From: an uncultured Bacteroides sp.
Lineage (GTDB): Bacteria > Bacteroidota > Bacteroidia > Bacteroidales > Bacteroidaceae
Direction of reading: 5' to 3'
DNA: 64,000 nt
Assembly (NCBI RefSeq): GCF_910585845.1
Contig: NZ_CAJUHF010000011.1
Coordinates: 19,986-83,985 of the forward strand
The notes under the pieces: generated by a model
What the model saw: only the letters and a program-made list of their open reading frames with translations
The model's database searches: none
Told to the model about the DNA's origin: nothing
Position numbers and translations under genes: made by a program
Shown here: positions 33,249 through 42,916 of the stretch, piece by piece
Position numbering within the stretch: the stretch's first letter is position 1
How the letters are laid out: each line of letters opens with the position of its first letter

Positions 33249-34505
33249 ATGATTCGTCAGACAATTATGAATTTACGGCAGAACCCGTTTCTGAGCGCGA
33301 TATCCATTGCGGGAACGGCATTTGCCATTACGATGATCATGGCCATCGTCATTACCTGGCAGACGAAGTATGCAGACTTCACGCCGGAGGTGAACCGTAG
33401 CCGCAGCCTCTATGTGATGGCCATGCGTATCTATAATCAGGACAACCAGGACGAGCAGTCGTACGGCTTCACTTCGCCGGCGTTCCTGAAAGAGTGTGTC
33501 CTTCCGCTGAAGGGGATAGAGGCAGCAACGGCGTTCGGTGGGATTTCGGGGGCGCTGGTGTCGCTGACCGATGGCAGCAACCGACTGAAGGTGGACAAGA
33601 GGATCACCGATGCCAGCTTCTGGAAAGTGTTCAAACCGCACTTCCTAACAGGCCGCGGCTTCAGCGAAGAAGAGGTGCAGAGTGTCGTCGTCTGTGCCTC
33701 CGTGGCGCGGAAACTGTTCGGTACGACCGAAGTGGTCGGACAGCAGTTGCTCTATAACCGCGAGACCATGCGCATTGCAGGCGTGGTGGAGGACATCTCC
33801 GTGGCAGCCAAGGATGCATACGCGCAGATATGGGTGCCCTACACACCTGGCATGTTGCAGGCAAACGGAGTATGGAGCTATTCCGGCGGCATGCAGATCG
33901 CGATAGTGGCAAAGAGTGCCGACGACTTCCCCGCCATCCGCGAAGAACTCTCCAAGCGGGTGGAGGCGGTCAATGCCGGACTGGGAAACCGCAAGATAGA
34001 CATCATGGAACAGCCGGACAACATCGTGGCACACGTCAACCATGTGTGGTGCAACATCGGTCCCGACCTGCCGATGCTCTACCTGCAATATGCCGTTGCC
34101 CTGCTCATCATCCTGCTGGTGCCGTCGCTCAACCTGTGCGGGCTTAGCAGCAGCCGTATGCAGCAACGCATGGCAGAGCTGGGTGTGCGCAAGGCATTCG
34201 GAGGAACCCGATGGGTACTGGTTCGCCAGATTCTGAACGAGAACCTGATGCTGACGCTGCTGGGCGGAGTGGCAGGGCTGTTGCTCAGCTACTTGTCCGT
34301 CTACCTGATGCGCGAATGGCTGTTTACGGGCAGTGGCAATGTGGGCACGTCCGGCGAGTTCAGTCTCAGCATGGACGTACTGTTCAGCCCGTGGATATTC
34401 CTGCTGGCTTTCGCCTTCTGTGTGGTTATCAACCTGATGAGTGCGGCGCTTCCGGCATGGCTGGCGGCAAAGCGTTCCATTGTAGAATCTTTGAACGATA
34501 AATGA
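33249..34505 (+). CDS. ABC transporter permease, A-type (pair 2)
   Basis: A 418-residue permease, start taken at MIRQTIMNLRQNPFLS (33249); the longer frame from 33192 would translate the palindromic repeat and is unlikely. The N-terminal helix contains ISIAGTAFAITMIMAIVI, then comes the periplasmic domain, then three C-terminal helices. The coupling segment RMAELGVRKAFGGTRWVLV is well conserved with A1. It ends AWLAAKRSIVESLNDK. It is paired with the next gene, 13 bases downstream. Confidence 0.9.
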   Translation: MIRQTIMNLRQNPFLSAISIAGTAFAITMIMAIVITWQTKYADFTPEVNRSRSLYVMAMRIYNQDNQDEQSYGFTSPAFLKECVLPLKGIEAATAFGGISGALVSLTDGSNRLKVDKRITDASFWKVFKPHFLTGRGFSEEEVQSVVVCASVARKLFGTTEVVGQQLLYNRETMRIAGVVEDISVAAKDAYAQIWVPYTPGMLQANGVWSYSGGMQIAIVAKSADDFPAIREELSKRVEAVNAGLGNRKIDIMEQPDNIVAHVNHVWCNIGPDLPMLYLQYAVALLIILLVPSLNLCGLSSSRMQQRMAELGVRKAFGGTRWVLVRQILNENLMLTLLGGVAGLLLSYLSVYLMREWLFTGSGNVGTSGEFSLSMDVLFSPWIFLLAFAFCVVINLMSAALPAWLAAKRSIVESLNDK

Positions 34506-34518
34506 AAGGAGGAATCTT

Positions 34519-35781
34519 ATGAAATTTGCCATACACAACTTACGCATGATACGGGCACGCCTTCGCCAGAACGGCTGGGTGCTTGCCGAATTTTTCTTGG
34601 TGTTCATCGTGATGTGGTTCCTCTGCGATTCGCTGGGGTGCATGAAGTACACCTTCTACCGCCCGTTGGGGGTCGACATCGAGCATGTCTACCTGCTGGA
34701 GTTAGTGAAGGGAGGCGAGAGCCGCGACTCTTCGCTGACGGACGCCGACAAGTATTGGAGCGTTCTGGAAAAGCTGCAACAAGAGCCTACGGTGGAAGTC
34801 GCCGCGCTCTGCTACTGGAGCCTGCCGATGAGTGGCAGCAACAGTTATAACTCGCTGTCGGCGCAGGATTCCGTCTGGGTGAATGCACGTCTCATCAACA
34901 CCACAGGCGGTTACATCGACGTCTTCCGCATGAAGGACGATGCGCGCTGCCCCTTCAGTGAGATGCCTGCGGACAGGAATCACGTGATGCTGAGCCAGGC
35001 GACGGTGAACCGCTTCAAGAGGCGGATACCGGAGTTCTCGCAAGATACCCCGTTGGGACATCCGTACGATACGACGTTGACGGTCACGCAGAGCGGTACG
35101 ATAGAGGCTTTCCGTACCTATCGCTACGGTGACGATGCGCCCTGTTACTTCTATCGCTTGGACGAGAATAGTGTGAAGAAAAGATATGCCGACGAGAATG
35201 CCAATATCGTCTTCCGTGTGAAGGCGGCTGCCGACGGTGACGACTATCGTGCACGGTTCGTCCGCGAGATAGCCGCCCGGCTGGACACGGACAACCTTTT
35301 CGTGGCGGACGCGGTGCCCTACACGCAACAGCAACATCAATTCGAGGTGATGAACGGCGATACGGACAAGGTGAACAGCCAGGCCATCGTCGTGCTCTTC
35401 CTCCTGGTGAACGTCTTCCTGGGGCTGATCGGTACCTTCTGGTTCCGCACGCGCCGCCGCCGTAGCGAGATAGCCTTGCGGCTGGCTATGGGCAGCACGA
35501 AGAGCCAAGTGTTCCGTCTGCTGACGGGCGAAGGGCTGTTGCTGCTGACGATAGTGGCGCTGCCAGCCATGCTGGTGTGCTACAACATCGGCATGGCAGA
35601 GCTTACCATCGGACGTACGGAGCTGATCTCTACGTGGCCGGTGAAGTGGGGCGTGCTGCGCTTCCTGCTCGGTTCGTTGGGCGCATGGCTGCTGATCGCG
35701 CTGATGGTGATGATGGGAATCTTCTTCCCGGCACGCCAGGCGATGCGGATAGAGCCGGCAGAAGCGCTGCATGAGGAATGA
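34519..35781 (+). CDS. ABC transporter permease, B-type (pair 2)
   Basis: A 420-residue permease of the B kind: start MIRARLRQNGWVLAEFFLVF, coupling segment RRRRSEIALRLAMGSTKSQV, end ARQAMRIEPAEALHEE. The topology of one plus three helices with a large periplasmic domain is as in the other pairs. It is followed after 25 bases by the A-type permease of pair 3, so pairs 2 and 3 are certainly on one transcript. Confidence 0.9.
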   Translation: MKFAIHNLRMIRARLRQNGWVLAEFFLVFIVMWFLCDSLGCMKYTFYRPLGVDIEHVYLLELVKGGESRDSSLTDADKYWSVLEKLQQEPTVEVAALCYWSLPMSGSNSYNSLSAQDSVWVNARLINTTGGYIDVFRMKDDARCPFSEMPADRNHVMLSQATVNRFKRRIPEFSQDTPLGHPYDTTLTVTQSGTIEAFRTYRYGDDAPCYFYRLDENSVKKRYADENANIVFRVKAAADGDDYRARFVREIAARLDTDNLFVADAVPYTQQQHQFEVMNGDTDKVNSQAIVVLFLLVNVFLGLIGTFWFRTRRRRSEIALRLAMGSTKSQVFRLLTGEGLLLLTIVALPAMLVCYNIGMAELTIGRTELISTWPVKWGVLRFLLGSLGAWLLIALMVMMGIFFPARQAMRIEPAEALHEE

Positions 35782-35806
35782 TTTTATTATTAAATAGATA
35801 ACGTAT

Positions 35807-37099
35807 ATGATCAGACAATATTTCAATCAAGCTTGGGCACAGTTGCGGCAACAATCGCTGATCAGTGCCGTAGGCATAGCCGGTACGGCACTCGCCATCT
35901 TTCTTATCATGCTGGTGGTGATGATGCAGCAGGTGAAAGTGGCGCCGTTTGCTCCGGAGAGCAACCGCGACCGTTTCCTGCACGTACACTACATGAGTAT
36001 CACCAATGCGGCCTGGGGCGACGGAAGCAGCAACGGCCCGATGAGTGTGACGACCGCACGCGAATGCTTCCAGACGCTGACGACGCCGGAAGCTGTCACC
36101 ATCTACTCTTCGATCGTCGTTTCCACACCGGTTAACCTCTCCGGCCAGCCCGCCATGGGCATCGACCTGATGCAGACGGACGATGTCTTCTGGCGCGTGT
36201 TCGACTTCTCGTTCATCGCGGGAAAGCCCTACGACAAGGCATCGTTCGATGCCGGACTGCCGGTGGCGGTCGTCACGGAGAGCGTGGCGAAGAAACTCTT
36301 CCAGCGGACCGACGTCGAAGGGCGCGAGTTTCTGCTGAACCATGCACCCTACAAGGTGGCGGGCGTCGTGAAGGACGTCTCCACGCTGGCCACGACGGCC
36401 TACGGGCAGGTATGGGTGCCCTACACGTCGACGGAGCTTACGAAGACCACGTGGTGTAACGACCACATGGGCATGATGAGCTGCACCATTCTGGCACGCG
36501 ACCGCAAGGACTTCGATGCCATCCGCAGCGAGGTGGAGCGTCGCAAACAGGAGTACAATGCACTGGTCGGGAGCAACGGATATGAGTTCATCTACCGCAA
36601 CCGCCCCTACGACCAGGAGAAGAACGCAATCGCCTTCTCCGCCAATCAGGAGCCGGATGTGGAACAGGCACGCCGCCAGCGGCTGATTATCTTTGTGATC
36701 CTGCTCGTCGTGCCCGCCATCAACCTGAGCAGCATGACGCAGAGCCGCCTGCGCCAGCGTGTGTCGGAGATCGGTGTGCGCCGCGCCTTCGGCAGCACGC
36801 GCTTGGAACTGATGGGGCAGATCATTGCCGAGAATCTGGTTGTTACCCTGATGGCGGGTCTGCTGGGACTGCTGCTCAGTGTGGCATTCGCCTACTTGGG
36901 CAACTCCATCCTGTTTGCGCAGGAGTATAGCCAGACGCTCAATCCTCCCGCTGTAGATGCCGACATCCTGCTGCATGCCTCTACCTTCGGCTGGGCACTG
37001 CTGTTCTGCTTTTTGCTCAACCTGCTCAGCTCCGGCATTCCGGCATGGCATGCTTCACGCACAAGCATTGTCAACGCCTTGGGAGGGAAGATGCATTGA
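35807..37099 (+). CDS. ABC transporter permease, A-type (pair 3)
   Basis: A 430-residue permease of the A kind: start MIRQYFNQAWAQLRQQSLIS, N-terminal helix with GIAGTALAIFLIMLVVMM, coupling segment RVSEIGVRRAFGSTRLELM, end AWHASRTSIVNALGGK. Its periplasmic domain differs most from the other A proteins, which would fit a different ligand for each pair. An 81-base gap separates it from its B partner. Confidence 0.9.
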   Translation: MIRQYFNQAWAQLRQQSLISAVGIAGTALAIFLIMLVVMMQQVKVAPFAPESNRDRFLHVHYMSITNAAWGDGSSNGPMSVTTARECFQTLTTPEAVTIYSSIVVSTPVNLSGQPAMGIDLMQTDDVFWRVFDFSFIAGKPYDKASFDAGLPVAVVTESVAKKLFQRTDVEGREFLLNHAPYKVAGVVKDVSTLATTAYGQVWVPYTSTELTKTTWCNDHMGMMSCTILARDRKDFDAIRSEVERRKQEYNALVGSNGYEFIYRNRPYDQEKNAIAFSANQEPDVEQARRQRLIIFVILLVVPAINLSSMTQSRLRQRVSEIGVRRAFGSTRLELMGQIIAENLVVTLMAGLLGLLLSVAFAYLGNSILFAQEYSQTLNPPAVDADILLHASTFGWALLFCFLLNLLSSGIPAWHASRTSIVNALGGKMH

Positions 37100-37180
37100 T
37101 TTAAAGAAGGGGGATATTTGAGAAGAAGTTAAACTTCTTCCCAAAATCCTTCCTCTTAAAAACGTTAATTACTAAAGAAA

Positions 37181-38422
37181 ATGACAAAGAAACTCTTTAT
37201 ACAGATCAAGAACGAATGGCGCTCGAACCTGTGGCTTGCCTTGGAGCTGCTGCTGGTGAGCGTAGTGATGTGGTATGTGGTGGACTATCTCTATACCCGT
37301 GCCGCCACTTATCTGGAGCCTCGAGGTTTCGATATCGAGCACTGTTACCTCATTGAGTTGGGCGAACTGACGTCGAAAAGTCCCGATTACGTGCCCGACA
37401 AGACCCAGGAAGAGACCCATGCGGACATCTCCGAACTGCTGGAGCGCCTGCGCCGGCGTCCGGAAGTGGAGGCGGTCAGCCTTTCGCAAAATTCCTATCC
37501 TTATAATGGAAGCAGCTCCACGGGAGACGTGCGTTACGATACGCTCCGGTCGCCCGAATGGACTATCCGCCGTATGGTTACTCCCGACTTTGTGCGTGTG
37601 TTCCGCTATCAGGGCACGCGCGGGGAGACGCCCGAACAGCTGGCGGAGATGCTGGATCGCAACGAGTTCCTTGCTTCCGACAACCTCTACAACCGCAGGT
37701 ATGGCGTCCGGCTGACGGACCTGGTCGGCAAGCCTTTCCAGCTCTTCGGAGATACGACGCGAAGTTACAAGCTCGGAGCAGCCCTGCAGGTGGTGCGCTA
37801 CTCCGACTTCGAGGAGGCACGCGCTTCGTACTGCTTCCTGTTCAAGCAGTCTTTCTACTATGTAGGTCTGGAGCTGTGTGTGCGTGTCCGCGAAGGGCAT
37901 GACCACGACTTCATCGCCAACCTGAAGAAGGACAGCGAGAGCCAGTTCCGCATCGGCAACCTCTTCATCTCCGAAATCCGCTCTTTCAAGGATATCCGCC
38001 GCAACTTCCAGCAGGCGCGCACGAATGTTGTCCGTGACTATGTGATGGGCATGGGTTTCCTGCTACTGAACATCTTCCTCGGACTGCTCGGCACCTTCTG
38101 GTTCCGCACCCAGCAACGCCGTTCGGAGATTGCGTTGCACAAGGCGCACGGGGCGACGGACAGGGCTGTCTTCTGCCGCCTACTCACCGAAGGCTTGCTG
38201 CTGCTTGCCGTGGTCACGCCCATCGCCTTGCTGCTGGACTGGAGCCTGGCAAACGCCGAACTCAACGCGTGGCGCAACGGCACGACGCTGGAGTGGGACC
38301 GGTTGCTGATCTGTGCCGCCATCAGCCTGTTGCTAATGGCAACGATGATCGTCGTCGGCATCGGCATCCCCGCACGACGGGCGATGAGGATACAGCCGGC
38401 GGAAGCGTTGCATGAGGAATGA
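37181..38422 (+). CDS. ABC transporter permease, B-type (pair 3)
   Basis: A 413-residue permease of the B kind: start IKNEWRSNLWLALELLLVSV, coupling segment RRSEIALHKAHGATDRAVF, end ARRAMRIQPAEALHEE. Same one-plus-three helix layout. The following 135-base gap is filled by a short tandem repeat and is the longest gap after the ATPase apart from the one before B4. Confidence 0.9.
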   Translation: MTKKLFIQIKNEWRSNLWLALELLLVSVVMWYVVDYLYTRAATYLEPRGFDIEHCYLIELGELTSKSPDYVPDKTQEETHADISELLERLRRRPEVEAVSLSQNSYPYNGSSSTGDVRYDTLRSPEWTIRRMVTPDFVRVFRYQGTRGETPEQLAEMLDRNEFLASDNLYNRRYGVRLTDLVGKPFQLFGDTTRSYKLGAALQVVRYSDFEEARASYCFLFKQSFYYVGLELCVRVREGHDHDFIANLKKDSESQFRIGNLFISEIRSFKDIRRNFQQARTNVVRDYVMGMGFLLLNIFLGLLGTFWFRTQQRRSEIALHKAHGATDRAVFCRLLTEGLLLLAVVTPIALLLDWSLANAELNAWRNGTTLEWDRLLICAAISLLLMATMIVVGIGIPARRAMRIQPAEALHEE

Positions 38423-38429
38423 TTACAAA

Positions 38430-38555
38430 ACTCAAATCCCAAAGAATCTAACGAATTCAAAGAACTTAAAGAACCCAAAGAATTTAATGAATCCAAAGGA
38501 CCTAACGAATTCAAGGAATCTAAAGAGCTTAAAGAACCTCAAGAACCCAAGGAAC
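38430..38555 (+). repeat. Tandem repeat of AAAGAACCT-like 9-10-bp units
   Basis: About a dozen degenerate units such as AAAGAATCTAACGAATTCA and AAAGAACTTAAAGAACCCA run without interruption up to two bases before the next start codon at 38558. They thus include the ribosome-loading region. Confidence 0.9.
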
Positions 38556-38557
38556 AA

Positions 38558-39790
38558 ATGAAACAAATACTGACATTGATTCGTCAAAATCCGTTCTTCA
38601 GCGTGGTTTCCATCATCGGTACGGCGGTGAGCATCGCTTTCGTGATGGTGGTCTATATGGTGTACGACATACAGACGGCAAATATCCGTCCGGAGATACA
38701 CCGCGACCGCACGGTCTATTCCTCCTACGGCTACTACTACCGTCGGGCAGACCATAGCGACAGCAACACCGGCATGTCCTATCGCGCGGCTCATGCCGTT
38801 TTCGACGGGCTTCCGGGGGCGGAGACGGTCGCCTATCAGGGACCTGGCTATGTCCTCTATTGCGGTCCTTCGCCTGCGCAGGGCATGCGCCGCACGGTTC
38901 GTCGGGTAGACTTGAACTACTGGCGCGTGTACGACATCCCCCTTGTGGCAGGGCGCCTGTTCAGTCAGGAGGAGATGGACGCGTGTCGCGACGTGGTCGT
39001 GATAGGCGAGCGGCTGGCACGCGAGGCATTCGGTTCGGCCGAAGAGGCGGTGGGCAAGAACTATTTCGTGAACTTCCGTCCCAAGCGCATTATCGGGGTC
39101 ACCCAGGACGTCAGTTCGCTGTTCACGTTTGCCTACGGGGAGTTGTGGATGCCTTATTCCACGCAGCCCATCCGTACCGATGCCGAGGGCTTGCGTGGCG
39201 GGTTTGACGTGGTGGCGCTCGCCAAGCCCGGAGTCAGCACCGTGGAACTGAAAGAACAGATAGAGCATTCGCTCGCCCGCTTCAATGAGACGCTGACCGA
39301 ATACAAGCTGGAGCTTCCCGACCTCAGCACCTACACGGAGCGGCAGTTCTTCCGCAGCGACACGCTCTCGCCTGCCGTCACTTGCATCATTCTGGGGCTG
39401 ATTCTGCTGATTGTGCCTGCCATCAATGTCAGCGGGCTTATCTCCTCGCAGATGTCGCGTCGGGTGGCGGAACTGGCGGTGAGGAAGGCGTATGGTGCCC
39501 GTCGGTCTACCTTGATGATGCAGTTGCTGTGCGAGAATCTGGTGTTGGCGTTGGCAGGCGCGTTGCTTGGCTTCGTCCTTTCGTGCCTGCTCTTGTGGTG
39601 GGGCAAGGAGTGGATGTTGGGCTACGGTGCGCCCGGTGCCAATTTCGAGGTGAGTATCCTGCTCTTCCTGCGTCCCGTGGTGTTTGTGGTCGTGCTGGCG
39701 GTATGCCTGTTGTTCAACCTGCTTTCCGTGTTCATCCCCGCATGGAATGTCACGCATAAGCCGATAGCGGAAGTTTTAGGGGGAGAGTAG
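38558..39790 (+). CDS. ABC transporter permease, A-type (pair 4)
   Basis: A 410-residue permease of the A kind: start MKQILTLIRQNPFFSVVSII, coupling segment RVAELAVRKAYGARRSTLM, end AWNVTHKPIAEVLGGE. The periplasmic part is slightly shorter than in pairs 1-3. Its start codon follows immediately on a tandem repeat, so expression may depend on repeat structure. Confidence 0.9.
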   Translation: MKQILTLIRQNPFFSVVSIIGTAVSIAFVMVVYMVYDIQTANIRPEIHRDRTVYSSYGYYYRRADHSDSNTGMSYRAAHAVFDGLPGAETVAYQGPGYVLYCGPSPAQGMRRTVRRVDLNYWRVYDIPLVAGRLFSQEEMDACRDVVVIGERLAREAFGSAEEAVGKNYFVNFRPKRIIGVTQDVSSLFTFAYGELWMPYSTQPIRTDAEGLRGGFDVVALAKPGVSTVELKEQIEHSLARFNETLTEYKLELPDLSTYTERQFFRSDTLSPAVTCIILGLILLIVPAINVSGLISSQMSRRVAELAVRKAYGARRSTLMMQLLCENLVLALAGALLGFVLSCLLLWWGKEWMLGYGAPGANFEVSILLFLRPVVFVVVLAVCLLFNLLSVFIPAWNVTHKPIAEVLGGE

Positions 39791-39796
39791 TTCTTT

Positions 39797-39940
39797 TGAG
39801 AATGGAAAATGGAAAATGGAAAGTGGAAAGTGGAAAATTTCCCTTTCCTTTTCCCATCCTTCATTCTCCATTCTCCATCCTCCATTTTTCATCCTTCATT
39901 CTTAATTTTCCATTTTCCACTTTCCACTTTCCATTTTTTA
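39797..39940. repeat. Palindromic GAAAATG repeat (copy 2)
   Basis: GAATGGAAAATGGAAAATGG units run to about 39840. Many reverse-complement units (TTCATTCTCCATTCTCCATC, CCATTTTCCACTTTCC) follow to 39938. The region is open in one frame and would be read as part of the next gene if the first ATG at 39809 were used, which I reject. Confidence 0.9.
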
Positions 39941-39943
39941 AAC

Positions 39944-41218
39944 ATGTTACATTCAATTTTACAACAGATTTGGAACCAGCGCCGCAGTAACGGATGGCTG
40001 TTTGCCGAGTTATGGATAGTTTTTATACTGATGTGGTATTGCTTGGATGTGCTCTACGGCTTTATCCATGCCGAACGTTTGCCGAAGGGCTACGACTTGG
40101 AGCACGTATATAAGATCAGAATCTCCAGCAATCCTACGCAGTTCGTAGAGTGCACGTCCGAGGACAGCCTGCAACGCTTCTGGTTCAAGCCGATGGAAGA
40201 GGTGGTGCGCCGCATCAGGCAGCATCCTGCCGTGGAGAACGCGGCGATGTGGTTGGGCACGGACGCCTATACCCGTAGGCACATGTATCAGGGCTACACG
40301 GTGGACAGTGTGCGGGTGACCACCGCCAACATCCGCTACGTCTCAACGGAGTATTTCGACGTGATGCGCATCCCGCTGGAGCAGGGCAGGGAGTTGTTCG
40401 CCACACAAGAACGTGCATCTGCCGAATGGAACCCGGCAGCCAGTCCGCAGCCTGCCATCGTCACCCGTGACCTGGCGGACAGCCTGTTCCATACGGGCGA
40501 CGGGGTAGTGGGGCGTGAGTTCATGGATTACTATTCCGGAGGTTTGCGCTATCGGGTGGCAGCCGTGTGCGCCTTGCAGAAGAGCGACGACTATGCCCGC
40601 TACGAGCCTTTCATCCTGACGCCGTTCCCCGGCTGGTTCTATCAGTGGCAGTACGCGCCCTCCATCTCCATCCGTGTGCGTCCGGAGGCGGATACGGACG
40701 ATTTTGCCGCCCGTTTCTATCGCGAGATGACGCCGCAGTTGCAGGTGGCTCCCTTCTACCTGTTCGACATACAGAGCTATCGGGAGCAGAAGATAGAGCG
40801 GGATGCTGCCGAGGGCATTACGCCTTACATCCGCGGTGCATGGCTCATTGTGCTTTTCTTCATCTTCAACGTGTTCATCGGGCTGATGGGTACCTTCTGG
40901 TTCCGTACGCGCCACCGCCGGTGCGAGATTGCCCTGCGCATGGCGATGGGGAGCAGTCGCAAGAAGATTTTCGGACTGCTGCTGGGCGAAGGCATCCTGT
41001 TGTTGTCCTTGGCTGCCCTTCCGGCACTGTTCGTCTGCGGCAATATCGTGATGGCGGGTGCCACCATGACCGAACAGACTGATGCTACGACCCTCCGCTT
41101 CGTCATCGTCTCGCTGTCCACTTTCCTGCTCATGGGTGTGATGGTGCTGACGGGCATCTGCTTCCCCGCCATGCAGGCGATGCGGGTACAGCCTGCCGAG
41201 GCGTTGCATGACGAATGA
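39944..41218 (+). CDS. ABC transporter permease, B-type (pair 4)
   Basis: A 424-residue permease of the B kind, start taken at MLHSILQQIWNQRRSNGWLF (39944), directly after the palindromic repeat. Coupling segment RRCEIALRMAMGSSRKKIF, end AMQAMRVQPAEALHDE. Last gene of the operon; it converges with the sugar-isomerase-like gene, with a short T-rich repeat (TTCAGTTCTGTTTCGTTT-like, about 41235-41294) between them. Confidence 0.9.
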   Translation: MLHSILQQIWNQRRSNGWLFAELWIVFILMWYCLDVLYGFIHAERLPKGYDLEHVYKIRISSNPTQFVECTSEDSLQRFWFKPMEEVVRRIRQHPAVENAAMWLGTDAYTRRHMYQGYTVDSVRVTTANIRYVSTEYFDVMRIPLEQGRELFATQERASAEWNPAASPQPAIVTRDLADSLFHTGDGVVGREFMDYYSGGLRYRVAAVCALQKSDDYARYEPFILTPFPGWFYQWQYAPSISIRVRPEADTDDFAARFYREMTPQLQVAPFYLFDIQSYREQKIERDAAEGITPYIRGAWLIVLFFIFNVFIGLMGTFWFRTRHRRCEIALRMAMGSSRKKIFGLLLGEGILLLSLAALPALFVCGNIVMAGATMTEQTDATTLRFVIVSLSTFLLMGVMVLTGICFPAMQAMRVQPAEALHDE

Positions 41219-41294
41219 TAAGTAGGCGGAAAGAATCAGTTCCGTTTCAGTTCTGTTTCGTTTTTATTCAGCTTCGTTTCGTTTCTATCTTGTT

Positions 41295-42530
41295 CTATTC
41301 CATCCGTCTGCACCCGTTTGCCTGCATGAACTCGTGCAGCTGCATGGCGTAATTCCCCTGTACCATTATATGGTGGTTTCCAAGCGGATTCCTCAGGAAA
41401 TATTCGGCAGGAGTATCGAGCTTGACGCGTACCTGCGTGCGGCACATATTGAGGTAATTCGTGTTCTCGGTCAGTGTGCCTGTGCTGAGGTAATACTCGT
41501 CGAGGCACTCTCCGCCGCATTTCACCAGGGTGACGTGTCCGGTGGGCATGATGCCTTGGATGCCGATTCCGGTTTCCGTCTCGAAGTGGCTGCGGATGAT
41601 GTACTTTTCGGTTTGCGCTACGCCTACGGTGCAGTGCGCCAATACGATTTCGTTGGTCCGTGCGTTTATCATCGAGGGGTTTGCCATGAAAGACGACTTG
41701 CCGGTCAGCACCTTCATGACCAGCTGGGTGAAGACCGACTGCAGGTCGCCTTCGCATCCGGCTATGATGCCTTCGTCGTTCAGCAGGGCCAAGGCGAGGC
41801 AACCGGTGGTTCCGAGCTGCTCTATCAGCTTGAAGCAGTTCAGGGTGAGGGCACTCAGATTTTCTTCTACGGCGAGCTGCTTCAGTGCACGATACAGGCG
41901 CATCGCCTTTATCAGGTCTTCGGGCGCGGCTTCACGACAGGCAAGCGCTTTGCCGGCAAACGTTGCGCACGCTTCGCCTACCTCGTCGTCCGTGATTCGG
42001 GCGAAATATTCGTACACGCGCTCCAGTGGGATGTCCGTATATTCTATTCCCCAACGACGCTTGGCAAGCAGGTAATCCACATTGCTGGCTATCAGCCACG
42101 GGGCGGGAGTGCCCACCACGCCGATGCGCGAACCGGAGAGGGCTTGTTGCGCCTTGAAGTTGCTGTGCAGCACGAAGATGCGCTTGATGATTTCGGACAG
42201 TTCGCCGTGCAGGATTTCGCTCTTCATGCCCCGGCTGCGCAGCCAGGCGGAGATTTCGAGGGCGGCGGCGAGCGAGTTCTGCATACCGTCCGCCAGCAGG
42301 ATGGCAGGGCGGGGAAGCGATTCGAAATGCTGGATGACCAGCCGCTCCACTCCTCCGGTGGCGATGAAGAGCAGTTGGAAATCGTTGTCCGTAAGCTTGT
42401 CTATGTCGTGATAATCCACCAGGTTCACGGTAAAATATTTCTCCAGCTCATTCAGCACCATCTCGTGCGAACTGAGGACGGCTGCCTGTTTATGAAGCTG
42501 TGAGGCGAAAGTTATCAGGTTTAATATCAT
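41295..42530 (-). CDS. Protein resembling L-fucose/arabinose isomerase-type sugar isomerases
   Basis: A 411-residue cytoplasmic protein. The middle and C-terminal parts (SALTLNCFKLIEQLGTTGCL, GEGDLQ-like EGDLQSVFTQLVMKVLTG, IMPTGHVTLVKCGG, GNHHIMVQGNY) resemble the fold of FucI/AraA-type sugar isomerases, where a His and acidic residues bind metal. It is shorter than FucI (about 590). I cannot name a substrate and the assignment to the superfamily is by general resemblance only. It is transcribed alone from a good promoter at 42721-42753, divergent from the aminotransferase gene. Confidence 0.6.
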   Translation of the reverse strand: MILNLITFASQLHKQAAVLSSHEMVLNELEKYFTVNLVDYHDIDKLTDNDFQLLFIATGGVERLVIQHFESLPRPAILLADGMQNSLAAALEISAWLRSRGMKSEILHGELSEIIKRIFVLHSNFKAQQALSGSRIGVVGTPAPWLIASNVDYLLAKRRWGIEYTDIPLERVYEYFARITDDEVGEACATFAGKALACREAAPEDLIKAMRLYRALKQLAVEENLSALTLNCFKLIEQLGTTGCLALALLNDEGIIAGCEGDLQSVFTQLVMKVLTGKSSFMANPSMINARTNEIVLAHCTVGVAQTEKYIIRSHFETETGIGIQGIMPTGHVTLVKCGGECLDEYYLSTGTLTENTNYLNMCRTQVRVKLDTPAEYFLRNPLGNHHIMVQGNYAMQLHEFMQANGCRRME

Positions 42531-42720
42531 GGTATCGTTCTCTGTTATGTATCGTTTACTATTATGGTATCGTTTACTGTTGTAAGTTTATAATAAATTG
42601 TTGGTATCCGGACAGAACTGTTTCCTCCGGAATATACTCTTTTTTCTTCGGGATATACTCTTTCTTTCTTCAGAATACCTCCTTCCCTTGTCCGAAATAT
42701 GTCCCTTCTTACAACCATAT

Positions 42721-42753
42721 CAAAGATATGCTTTCTTTGGGGAATGCAACAAA
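42721..42753 (-). promoter_or_regulatory. Promoter of the sugar-isomerase-like gene
   Basis: On the minus strand TTTG at 42750-42753 and TATCTTTG at 42721-42728 are 21 bases apart, a close fit to the Bacteroides consensus. The leader to 42530 is about 180 bases and contains short T/C-rich repeats (ATACTCTTTTTTCTTCGGG-like) around 42560-42700. Confidence 0.75.
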
Positions 42754-42824
42754 CTTATCGGATATTAAGATGATGTTTTTAAACTTTTTTGCCAATGCTT
42801 TTCATATCGTATCAATAAAAGTGC

Positions 42825-42832
42825 TATTTTTG
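42825..42832 (+). promoter_or_regulatory. -7 box for the aminotransferase gene
   Basis: TATTTTTG matches TAnnTTTG, 85 bases before the ATG at 42917. A -33 element at the right distance is not clear. Confidence 0.4.
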
Positions 42833-42916
42833 CAACTTCGATTGAGCAACGGTGAACTCCGTTGCCGTTTTTGTGTTAGTATTCAAATTCAGTAAATATT
42901 CAGTAAATATCCTGAT

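Noticed and set aside
35630..39757. Two long minus-strand open frames (473 and 441 residues) opposite permeases
   Set aside because: They lie antisense to permease genes with conserved A/B motifs; their content is Arg/His/Gln-rich without family features.
39809..39943. N-terminal extension of permease B4
   Set aside because: It would translate the palindromic repeat (Phe/His/Ser/Pro-rich) and the other B-type permeases start where the 39944 ATG starts.
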